From: an uncultured Flavobacteriales bacterium
GTDB taxonomy: Bacteria > Bacteroidota > Bacteroidia > Flavobacteriales_D > Crocinitomicaceae
Assembly (NCBI GenBank): GCA_913051935.1
Contig: CAJXCU010000010.1
Span: 1-49,810, forward strand
Direction of reading: 5' to 3'
Length of the DNA stretch: 49,810 nucleotides
The position numbers and the translations under genes are program-made. Of this stretch, positions 42,831-49,810 are shown piece by piece. The notes beneath the pieces are model-generated. The model had not been told where the DNA came from and did not search any database. It saw only the letters and a program-made list of their open reading frames with translations. Each line of letters begins with the position of its first letter. Within the stretch, counting starts at the first letter, position 1.

Positions 42831-43871
42831 TTAGAACAAGCCTCCCTGGCTATATCCCTTATCAATACCGATATGTTTATATGCCTTTTCTGTTGCTTTG
42901 CGACCTCTCGGTGTTCTCATCAAAAATCCCTCTTGAATCAGAAAGGGTTCATACACCTCCTCGATGGTTCCGGCGTTCTCCCCAATGGCGGTTGCAATTG
43001 TAGTCAAACCGACAGGACCTCCTGCAAATTTTTCAACGACAGCCTTTAAAATCCGTAAATCCATTTCATCGAGTCCGTTGGCATCTACATTCAGTGCTTT
43101 CAATGCAATTTCAGTGATGGCCTCATCAATTTTTCCGGAGCCTTTAATTTGTGCAAAATCTCGGACCCTTCTCAACAAAGCATTTGCAATTCGAGGAGTA
43201 CCTCTGCTCCTACTCGCAATTTTTATTGCCGCTCGCTCGTCAATTTCAATTTCTAATAGACCCGCAGAGCGCTGTATGATTGCCGTCAAAGTCTCTGTAT
43301 TGTAATATTCAAGACGAGAGTTAATGCCAAATCGAGCACGAAGAGGACTCGTTAAAAGCCCCGAGCGGGTTGTCGCCCCAATAAGCGTAAAAGGATTTAA
43401 AGTAATTTGAACTGTCCGGGCATTCGGCCCAGAGTCAATCATTATATCAATCGCATAGTCCTCCATGGCGGAATATAAATACTCCTCAACAACTGGACTT
43501 AAACGATGAATTTCATCAATAAATAATACATCCCCTGTGGCAAGATTGGTCAACAAACCAGCTAAATCTCCTGGCTTGTCTAAAACTGGTCCGCTCGTCA
43601 CTTTGAAACCAACAGCCATTTCATTGGCAATGATATTGGCCAAGGTTGTTTTTCCAAGTCCTGGAGGGCCATGCAGTAAGACATGGTCGAGGGGTTCATT
43701 TCGGAGCGTGGCGGCCTTGACAAAAACTTCTAAATTTTCAACAATACTTGGCTGGCCTGCGAAATCAGTCAGCTTTTGAGGACGCAGGACCTTGTCAAAT
43801 TCTTTTTCGGAATTATTCTCGGCCTCCTCTTGATAATCAAATGAATCTTCCAACGAGTGTCTTTCTAACAA
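42831..43871 (-). CDS. ruvB: Holliday junction branch migration helicase RuvB
   Basis: AAA+ motor that drives branch migration with RuvA. A 346-aa protein. [20 protein letters not shown], then Walker [15 protein letters not shown], Walker [17 protein letters not shown], sensor [19 protein letters not shown] and the C-terminal [19 protein letters not shown]. The TTG start at 43871 overlaps an exact TAAATTTG promoter box, so a second TTG at 43853 may be the true start; both give a normal N-terminus. The stop abuts queG. Confidence 0.95.
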   Translation of the reverse strand: MLERHSLEDSFDYQEEAENNSEKEFDKVLRPQKLTDFAGQPSIVENLEVFVKAATLRNEPLDHVLLHGPPGLGKTTLANIIANEMAVGFKVTSGPVLDKPGDLAGLLTNLATGDVLFIDEIHRLSPVVEEYLYSAMEDYAIDIMIDSGPNARTVQITLNPFTLIGATTRSGLLTSPLRARFGINSRLEYYNTETLTAIIQRSAGLLEIEIDERAAIKIASRSRGTPRIANALLRRVRDFAQIKGSGKIDEAITEIALKALNVDANGLDEMDLRILKAVVEKFAGGPVGLTTIATAIGENAGTIEEVYEPFLIQEGFLMRTPRGRKATEKAYKHIGIDKGYSQGGLF

Positions 43872-43876
43872 ATTTA
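43869..43876 (-). promoter_or_regulatory. -7 box (TAAATTTG) overlapping the first ruvB TTG
   Basis: Exact TAnnTTTG on the minus strand. If used, transcription would start near 43864, inside the annotated ruvB frame, and only the TTG at 43853 would be translated. Confidence 0.4.
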
Positions 43877-43928
43877 CAAAAGAAACAATAGCATTGTATG
43901 AATCCTTAAAAGGAAAATCAACGGCAAA

Positions 43929-44603
43929 CTATTCATGCTTTATAACTTTCAACATTTCAGACATATCATCAAAAAGATAATCGGCTACATTCATTTTTGA
44001 ATTTGGCTCATGTGTTTTTTCAGGAATGCAAACAACATCCATCTTTGCTGCTTTACCGGCTATTACACCATTAAATGAATCTTCTATAACGAGGCACCTC
44101 GAAGGCTTTATACAAAGTGCTTCGGCTGCTGAAATATAGACTACTGGGTGCGGCTTTCCATAGGATTCATTTTCCGCAGAATGTACAAAATCAAAATATT
44201 CTTCGATCTTCAAAGCTGACAATACTGCATTAAGGAGCCTATACGGAGAAGATGTAGCCAAACCAATTTTAATATTTGATTTTTTTAAAAATTCAAGAGT
44301 CTCGTTGACCCCATGTAATGGAATTGGATTCGCTTGAACCAAAAGAATCATCTGATCAATAATTGCCTCTTCTACAGCTTTTTCATCTTGAATCCCAAGC
44401 TCTTTTTGCTGGTTCCAAAAGGCAATCACCTCATCAATACGAAGACCAACTGTCTTTTGGAAATCCTTTCGTGCCATTTCTAAACCAACCGATTTAAAAA
44501 CATTCTCCATCGCAATTTTCCACTGAGGTTCAGAATCTATAAGAACACCATCCATGTCAAAGATAACCGCATCATAGTTTACCAAAGATAGTCTTGTGCT
44601 CAT
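43929..44603 (-). CDS. HAD-family sugar phosphatase (HxpB/YniC-like)
   Basis: A 224-aa HAD hydrolase. Motif I is DAVIFDMDGVLIDSEPQWKI with the nucleophile Asp and acid/base Asp, motif II is LATSSPYRLL, motif III has the Lys in ESYGKPHPVVY, and motif IV is CLVIEDSFNGVIAGKAA. The cap contains QKTVGLRIDEVIAFW, similar to hexitol phosphatase HxpB. A sugar phosphate or hexitol phosphate is the likely substrate; beta-phosphoglucomutase is an alternative. It overlaps the lipoprotein gene by 4 nt. Confidence 0.85.
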   Translation of the reverse strand: MSTRLSLVNYDAVIFDMDGVLIDSEPQWKIAMENVFKSVGLEMARKDFQKTVGLRIDEVIAFWNQQKELGIQDEKAVEEAIIDQMILLVQANPIPLHGVNETLEFLKKSNIKIGLATSSPYRLLNAVLSALKIEEYFDFVHSAENESYGKPHPVVYISAAEALCIKPSRCLVIEDSFNGVIAGKAAKMDVVCIPEKTHEPNSKMNVADYLFDDMSEMLKVIKHE

Positions 44604-45457
44604 AGTTTGATGATTTTCATTTTTTGTCTACCTACTCGGCTTTTTTCAGCTACAATCCTTATTTCATTTTCTGTTTCAACACATATTCCTTCCCATTGTT
44701 GAATAGGACCCAAATTCTTTTTAAGAAGCAATTTGAATTGACCTTGTCTGCGCTCAAATATGTATAGTCGTTTATAGGTCAAAACATATAGTTTATTGTT
44801 GAAATAATCGCAGCCCGTTACCGAACCTGTTAACCAAGAAAGACCTTTTAATTGAATCTCCTGAAGCAGTCTTATCTGAAGTGGTTTGTTTGAAGAGTCT
44901 ACCTCATAAATTTTACATAAACCCTGGTAAGGCTTAGACCTGTCCTTGGATAAAATCAATAATTTTCCATCCGCTTGGGTAAGTGCTTCTGAGTCAAAGT
45001 TCATTCGGCTATCCTTTGGTGGAAAACTTATTTGATCAGGATAATTTAATGGACATGGTTCTGCTCTTAGCGTATCAGGTAAATTATGGTGGAGTTTTCC
45101 ATCGATATACTGATATCCTATTAAATTATTAAGTGAAATACGATAAACCATCAAATCCTTTCTTTGATTTCGATTATTCCCAATATCACCAATGTAAATA
45201 AAATCATCATCACAGGATAAGTCCTCCCAATCAATATTTTTAGCTCCCGTGATAAATATTTTATGAAAAATAATACCATCACTTTTCAATGCATATATAA
45301 TTGGTTCGTCTCCACTATCATTGATTGCAAAAAAGGTACCCCGCGATAGACTCTCAATCCCAGAAATTTCACTGAGCTGACTAGATAAAGGATACTTCGT
45401 TGAGGAGCATGACGCCAAAAAAAGAAACAATAAGAGAAAAAAACAGAAACGTTTCAT
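44600..45457 (-). CDS. Lipoprotein with beta-propeller-like repeats
   Basis: A 285-aa protein. The lipoprotein signal FLLLFLFLASCSS has its Cys at about residue 17. The mature part has repeated strand motifs with ISGIESLSRGTFFAINDSGD, then IDWEDLSCDDDFIYIGDIGN and DSEALTQADGKLLILSKDRS, a pattern seen in SdiA-regulated or esterase-like beta-propellers. No catalytic triad is assigned. It overlaps both neighbours by 4 nt, so it belongs to the CNNM-lipoprotein-phosphatase operon. Confidence 0.72.
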   Translation of the reverse strand: MKRFCFFLLLFLFLASCSSTKYPLSSQLSEISGIESLSRGTFFAINDSGDEPIIYALKSDGIIFHKIFITGAKNIDWEDLSCDDDFIYIGDIGNNRNQRKDLMVYRISLNNLIGYQYIDGKLHHNLPDTLRAEPCPLNYPDQISFPPKDSRMNFDSEALTQADGKLLILSKDRSKPYQGLCKIYEVDSSNKPLQIRLLQEIQLKGLSWLTGSVTGCDYFNNKLYVLTYKRLYIFERRQGQFKLLLKKNLGPIQQWEGICVETENEIRIVAEKSRVGRQKMKIIKL

Positions 45458-46722
45458 TGTTTTAGATAAACACTTACAATTTCGATTCTACGGTCTGTCA
45501 CCTCATCAACAACGAAAGAAAAACCATCCATTTTCAAGCGTGAGTTTTTTTCGGGAATATTTGCTAGCTCAAATAAAATTAAGCCTCCGAGAGTCTCATA
45601 CTCCTCGGACTCAGGAATATCTAATTGATATTGCTCATTTAGATAATCAATCTCGGTTCTTGCGGAAAATCGAAAATGTGTTTCAGATACTTTCTCCTCA
45701 ACAAGATTATCTTTATCATGCTCATCCTCTATTTCACCAAAAATCTCTTCGATTACATCCTCTAAAGTGACCATTCCTGCAGTTCCCCCGTATTCATCTG
45801 ATACAATCGCAATATTCCCAGATTGTTCTGTAAACTTTGATAGTAATTCCTCTCCAGTCGTTACCGATGGCACAAAATGAATGGGTAATAAAATTTGTTT
45901 AATTGATTGAGGAGATTTAAATAAATCATATGAATGAACATAACCTATGATGTTATCAATACTATCTCGGTAAATGATTACCTTGGATAAACCTTTGGCA
46001 ATAAAAAGCTGCATTACAGTATCTAAAGAATCATCAATGTCCACAGCAATAATTTCAGTTCTCGGAATCATGCAGTCGCGTGCCTTTACATTTGAAAAAT
46101 CAAGCGCGTTTTTTAAGAGGTTCATATCTTCGGAAGAAACTTCTTCACTATCTATACGTTCTGAAATATCATCTACAAAATGTTCTAAATCGACCTTAGA
46201 AAAAACTTTTTGATTGGTTTTTTGATCATAACCAAATGCCTTAAGGACAATCCAACTAATCGCAAGAACAATATGCGTTGGAACAAATAGGATAAGGTAC
46301 AATATAAATAAAGGAAAGGTTCCTATCTTCAAAAATCTATTAGGATTATACTGAACAAGGCTTTTAGGAATAAATTCGGCGGCAACAAGTACGAGTATTG
46401 TCGACAACAAAGTCTGTAGAAGGAGCAATCCTGCTTCAGATTCAATTCCCCATCCTGTCAATACTGGTCCTAATAATTTTGCAGCTGAAATACCATAAAC
46501 AACCAGAGAGACATTATTTCCGAGTAATATAAAGGCAATAATTTTAGATTCATTTCGATAAAAGATGGTCTGTAATTTGCTCAGGAGCGTACCTTTTGTT
46601 TTATCAACCTCAATCTTCAGTCGATTTGAGGCCAAAAATGCAATTTCCATTGCCGAAAAAAATGCTGAAAAGATGAGCGCTAGAAAAAGGAAAAGAATTG
46701 CGTTGAACATAGTGTACAACAA
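45454..46722 (-). CDS. CNNM/CorC-family membrane protein (hemolysin C-like; GldE-related)
   Basis: A 422-aa protein. Four membrane helices form the CNNM domain in the first ~170 residues (FSAFFSAMEIAFLASNRLKI near the N-terminus). Two CBS domains follow (about 200-320; DCMIPRTEIIAVDIDDSLDT and IAIVSDEYGGTAGMVTLEDV), then a CorC_HlyC domain to the end. Such proteins are linked to Mg2+/Co2+ efflux; in gliding Bacteroidota the paralog GldE exists, but no gld genes are near. First gene of a three-gene operon. A second ATG four codons in is an alternative start. Confidence 0.85.
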   Translation of the reverse strand: MLYTMFNAILFLFLALIFSAFFSAMEIAFLASNRLKIEVDKTKGTLLSKLQTIFYRNESKIIAFILLGNNVSLVVYGISAAKLLGPVLTGWGIESEAGLLLLQTLLSTILVLVAAEFIPKSLVQYNPNRFLKIGTFPLFILYLILFVPTHIVLAISWIVLKAFGYDQKTNQKVFSKVDLEHFVDDISERIDSEEVSSEDMNLLKNALDFSNVKARDCMIPRTEIIAVDIDDSLDTVMQLFIAKGLSKVIIYRDSIDNIIGYVHSYDLFKSPQSIKQILLPIHFVPSVTTGEELLSKFTEQSGNIAIVSDEYGGTAGMVTLEDVIEEIFGEIEDEHDKDNLVEEKVSETHFRFSARTEIDYLNEQYQLDIPESEEYETLGGLILFELANIPEKNSRLKMDGFSFVVDEVTDRRIEIVSVYLKQ

Positions 46723-46730
46723 TGTAAGGA

Positions 46731-48008
46731 TTATTTGATTAAATCAGACCCAATATCCTTTCTGTAGTTCATACCCTCAAAGCTTATTTTATCAATCGCT
46801 TCGTATGATTTCTTAATGGCGAATTCAATATTTTTACCGTATGAAGTAACAGCCAAAACCCGACCTCCAGAAGTTACTGATGAAGGACCATCCGACCTAG
46901 TACCCGCATGGAAACAAAGACTGTCGACCACACTATTTAGTCCATAAATTTGCTTTCCTTTTTTATACGCCTTTGGATAGCCACCCGAAACCAACATTAT
47001 CGTAGCTGCACTTTTATCATAAAACTGAATATCTCTCTCAGAAAGTGTATTCGTTGCAATGCCCTCAAACAAATCGAGAATATCAGATTTTAAACGTGGA
47101 AGCACGACCTCCGTTTCAGGATCACCGAGACGGCAATTATATTCAATAACGTAAGGATCGCCTTTGACATTAATCAATCCAAAAAAGATAAACCCTTTGT
47201 AGTGAATCCCTTCAGATTTCAATCCTTTCGTAGTCGGAACAATGATTTGATTGTGAACTTTATCCATAAAGGCAGCATCAGCAAATGGAACTGGACTGAC
47301 TGCACCCATACCTCCCGTGTTTAAACCCGTATCCCCCTCTCCTATTCTTTTGTAATCCTTGGCTTCAGGTAAGAGCTTAAATGATTGACCATCTGTAATG
47401 ACAAATACAGAAACCTCTCGACCATCAAGGAATTGTTCAACAACGACCTTTGCGCTGGCATTACCGAATTTAGAATCCATGAGCATACTTGTAAGCTCTC
47501 GCTCAGCCTCAGCTAAATCATTTAAAATCAATACCCCTTTCCCAGCGGCAAGACCATCTGCCTTTAGCACATAGGGAGCATTCATCCCTCTTAAAAATGC
47601 AATCCCTTTCTCAAGAGAATCTTTGGTAAATGTACCGTACTTGGCGGTAGGTATATTGTGTCTCTTCATGAAAGCCTTTGCGAAGTCTTTACTTCCCTCC
47701 AATTGGGCGCCCTCTGCGTCTGGACCAATCAATGAAACATTTGAAAGCATTGGATCACTATTAAAGAAATCGGCAATCCCATTTACTAAGGGCTCTTCAG
47801 GCCCAACAACAACAAGCTCAATATTATTTTCTAAAACAAAATCCTTTACAGCTGAAAAGTTATTTGGGTCAATTGCCACATTTTTTCCATGTTTTCTCGT
47901 CCCCGAATTTCCTGGTGCGATATAAAGCTCATCTAAAATAGAACTTTGTGCCATTTTCCATGCGAGCGCATGCTCTCTGCCTCCTGAACCGAGTAATAAA
48001 ATTTTCAT
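46731..48008 (-). CDS. purD: Phosphoribosylamine-glycine ligase
   Basis: Second step of de novo purine synthesis: phosphoribosylamine + glycine + ATP to GAR. A 425-aa ATP-grasp protein. MKILLLGSGGREHALAWKMA is at the N-terminus, VLKADGLAAGKGVLI at about 135-150, then GGMGAVSPVPFAD and YNCRLGDPETEVVLPRL. The ATG at 48008 overlaps the purQ stop as TAATG; a TTG two codons earlier is not needed. With purQ it forms a purine operon. Confidence 0.96.
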   Translation of the reverse strand: MKILLLGSGGREHALAWKMAQSSILDELYIAPGNSGTRKHGKNVAIDPNNFSAVKDFVLENNIELVVVGPEEPLVNGIADFFNSDPMLSNVSLIGPDAEGAQLEGSKDFAKAFMKRHNIPTAKYGTFTKDSLEKGIAFLRGMNAPYVLKADGLAAGKGVLILNDLAEAERELTSMLMDSKFGNASAKVVVEQFLDGREVSVFVITDGQSFKLLPEAKDYKRIGEGDTGLNTGGMGAVSPVPFADAAFMDKVHNQIIVPTTKGLKSEGIHYKGFIFFGLINVKGDPYVIEYNCRLGDPETEVVLPRLKSDILDLFEGIATNTLSERDIQFYDKSAATIMLVSGGYPKAYKKGKQIYGLNSVVDSLCFHAGTRSDGPSSVTSGGRVLAVTSYGKNIEFAIKKSYEAIDKISFEGMNYRKDIGSDLIK

Positions 48009-48694
48009 TAGCAATGTTTTAATAATGACTCAAACAAAGATGCTCCATCGCGATTCTGTAAAATCGGATCTGACGATCGTTCGGGGTGCGGCATCATACC
48101 GAATATATTTTTAGTCTTATTTGTTATTCCAGCAATATTTAAAATCGAACCATTTGGATTGGATGCATCCTCTTGTGCCCCATTTTCATCGCAATATTTA
48201 AACAGTATTTGGTCATTCTCCTTCAGTTTTGCGATTGTATCATCTGCCGCATAATATCTACCCTCACCATGTGCAATTGGAATAGAGTATGCTTTGTCAT
48301 GATCTAATCCCTTGGAAATCGCTGCAGTTTTGGAAACCGGATTCAAAAACACATTTTTACAAATGAACTTTTGGTTGTTGTTGTGGAGCAAGGCTCCGTC
48401 AAGAAGTCCGGTTTCGGTAAGTATTTGGAAACCATTACAAATACCTAAAACATAACCACCTTTTTCAGCATGACCGACAACCTCGTTCATAATTGGAGAA
48501 AATTTGGCAATGGCACCCGAACGCAAATAGTCTCCGAAAGAAAAACCTCCGGGTAATACAACCATATCTACTCCTTGTAAATCTCTTTCCTTATGCCAAA
48601 GAGGTACTACCTCCTGATTCAAAACATCCTTGAGAATATAAATCATGTCCTGATCACAGTTTGAGCCAGGGAATGTTACTACACCAAATTTCAT
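48008..48694 (-). CDS. purQ: Phosphoribosylformylglycinamidine synthase glutaminase subunit
   Basis: Glutaminase that feeds ammonia to small PurL, with PurS. A 228-aa class I glutamine amidotransferase. FPGSNCDQDM near the start, VVLPGGFSFGDYLRSGAIA, nucleophile Cys in GICNGFQILTETGLL and C-terminal GMMPHPERS with the catalytic His-Glu. Its presence implies the split PurQLS enzyme, not one large PurL. It precedes and is coupled to purD. Confidence 0.96.
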   Translation of the reverse strand: MKFGVVTFPGSNCDQDMIYILKDVLNQEVVPLWHKERDLQGVDMVVLPGGFSFGDYLRSGAIAKFSPIMNEVVGHAEKGGYVLGICNGFQILTETGLLDGALLHNNNQKFICKNVFLNPVSKTAAISKGLDHDKAYSIPIAHGEGRYYAADDTIAKLKENDQILFKYCDENGAQEDASNPNGSILNIAGITNKTKNIFGMMPHPERSSDPILQNRDGASLFESLLKHC

Positions 48695-48741
48695 CGTATC
48701 TATCTTTAGTCTGCGAAATTAATCAATAATCCATTTTCAAT

Positions 48742-49692
48742 CTATGCGAAAATGAAAAACTTCATAACAGAAAACACCAAAAGCAGGTAAAAAGCTCCAC
48801 TTGCTGCCATACCGAGAGATTCGCTTCTAAATGCAAAAGGAAGAAGCAGACAAATCGGCAATAATAAAAGGCTAAAAAAATCCATTTGTTGAAAACTTAA
48901 TAAATGAACCAATGCAAGAATTAAAAAAGATACAAACAAAACGAGCAACATTTGAAACTGACTTTTTGTACGAATCGCACTTTTTTGCCATTGACTCAAG
49001 AAAGAAATAAAACCAATTGTTGCTGAAATCGCCAATAAACCAATGACAACAAGCCAATCCCCGTTTAATGAACTTTCAATAGAATTCAAAATAGCGGGGT
49101 AATTGGAATATCCTAAAATATAGAAAGCGGCATACAAATATATAAATGGCAATACTGCAGCAATTAATCCAACCAAAACATCTCTGAATCTCAAAGGCCT
49201 TATACAACGTATCATAACTAAAATCATTGGGAGAACAAAAATGATAGATGGTAAAAATGTAGCGGCAACACCTGCCAAAAACATCGCATTAAATAAGTGC
49301 GATTTTGATTCATCATTTTGATGCAATTCAAAGAGTTGTTGAAGCATAAAAATCAAAAAGAAATGGGCAACCAGCATTCCTCCAAAGGTAAAAGCAGTCT
49401 CAAAGAAGGTCATCAATACCAGGTAGAATGGTGCAATGAGGTAAGTTATGCGATCAAAAAAATTAGACCTATTAAATAACCTATTTAATAAAATCGCATT
49501 CATCAAAACGAGAAGCGCAGAAACCGAATTCATTTCAATATGGAATGAATGAAAAAATTCATTCCAGGCACCAAAATTTAATTCTTGATTTGAATAAAAA
49601 TCACTGGTGTAATTTACAAAGTGGTACAGAGAAATAAAAAGAGGCAATAGGAGTAATACAACGGTTCTATTTCCTGAAAATAACTTTAACAC
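48742..49692 (-). CDS. DUF6427-family polytopic membrane protein
   Basis: A 316-aa protein with about eight hydrophobic segments (for example VVLLLLPLFISLYHFV, MLVAHFFLIFMLQQLF, VLVGLIAAVLPFIYLYAAFY). A GTG at 49692 is the start; no ATG is in frame nearby. DUF6427 proteins are conserved in Flavobacteriia, often near purD and uracil phosphoribosyltransferase, and their function is unknown. Its stop is 47 bp before purQ, which may have its own promoter. The 118 bp to the end of the window show no further gene. Confidence 0.75.
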   Translation of the reverse strand: MLKLFSGNRTVVLLLLPLFISLYHFVNYTSDFYSNQELNFGAWNEFFHSFHIEMNSVSALLVLMNAILLNRLFNRSNFFDRITYLIAPFYLVLMTFFETAFTFGGMLVAHFFLIFMLQQLFELHQNDESKSHLFNAMFLAGVAATFLPSIIFVLPMILVMIRCIRPLRFRDVLVGLIAAVLPFIYLYAAFYILGYSNYPAILNSIESSLNGDWLVVIGLLAISATIGFISFLSQWQKSAIRTKSQFQMLLVLFVSFLILALVHLLSFQQMDFFSLLLLPICLLLPFAFRSESLGMAASGAFYLLLVFSVMKFFIFA

Positions 49693-49810
49693 TAGGACTA
49701 TTTTAAATGCTTGAGAAAAGTATAAAATTAATAGGATTTAAGTCAATATTAGGTCAAAAAAGAATGTAAATAATATAGATTTATTGTCGGTAGAACGCTA
49801 AAAATGATAT

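Noticed and set aside
43537-43779. Antisense reading frames over ruvB and other genes
   Set aside because: They are shadows of strongly conserved genes in other frames and show no independent motifs.

Overview
The window is chromosomal DNA of a Bacteroidota bacterium, most likely a marine, Flavobacteriales-type organism. It is AT-rich. Several genes are preceded by the Bacteroidota -7 element TAnnTTTG. One protein carries a probable type IX secretion sorting domain, and DUF1573, DUF2911 and DUF6427 proteins are present. The aminoacyl, DNA and purine housekeeping genes are also typical of this phylum. I see no prophage, insertion sequence, CRISPR array or obvious transferred island. Genus-level placement is not possible from the sequence alone.

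Layout. 1-3.7 kb: a truncated helical protein, a CobB-type sirtuin, tRNA-Val(GAC), and a minus-strand dnaA-SPFH pair. 3.9-6.5 kb: a hotdog thioesterase overlapping hutG and hutF, the last steps of histidine degradation through formylglutamate. 6.5-12.8 kb: a membrane-anchored patatin-like protein, a SirB1-like protein, pepT, holA and rsmE. 12.7-14.0 kb: folA and thyA on the minus strand. 14.1-20 kb: a sensor kinase, a ferredoxin-NADP reductase, and a DUF2911 / EamA / DUF418 run. 20.1-26.5 kb: a helical protein, gpsA-lysC, and a four-gene TroABCD-like metal ABC transporter. 26.7-29.4 kb: two DUF1573 proteins and a secreted GxGYxYP protein. 29.4-33.0 kb: rny, zapA, a coiled-coil protein, tsaB and a response regulator. 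33.2-38.8 kb: a second response regulator, then a 1.1-kb nearly gene-free stretch, then a PafA-like alkaline phosphatase, a class III aminotransferase and metF. 38.8-49.8 kb: two unknown envelope proteins, kmo, queG-ruvB, an HAD phosphatase / lipoprotein / CNNM operon, purQ-purD and a DUF6427 membrane protein.

The most unusual region is 33.86-34.93 kb. It holds six diverged tandem copies of a ~90-98 nt element read on the minus strand. Each copy starts with (A/G)TGCAACTT and ends in a GC hairpin followed by a T-run, so each looks like a complete small RNA gene. The hairpin stems vary between copies in a compensatory way. In three copies one pair is G-U on the minus strand but would be an A-C mismatch on the plus strand, which fixes the transcribed strand. 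At least three copies have a -7-like box 3-4 nt before the ATG. This matches a pattern seen at several protein genes here (thyA, pepT, the SirB1-like gene, the 33191 regulator, and less exactly dnaA, gpsA and pafA), where the box sits exactly 4 nt before ATG and implies leaderless mRNAs. If the copies are transcribed the same way, their RNAs start with AUG, and five of six would encode a 3-4 residue peptide (MQL, MQLF or MQLL). I do not recognise this family. The array lies between a PhoB-like regulator and a pafA-like phosphatase.

Two other RNA-level signals stand out. One is a strong terminator-like hairpin inside the signal-peptide codons of the second DUF1573 gene. The other is a candidate small RNA or attenuator whose terminator sits directly before the 32.3-33.0 kb response regulator.
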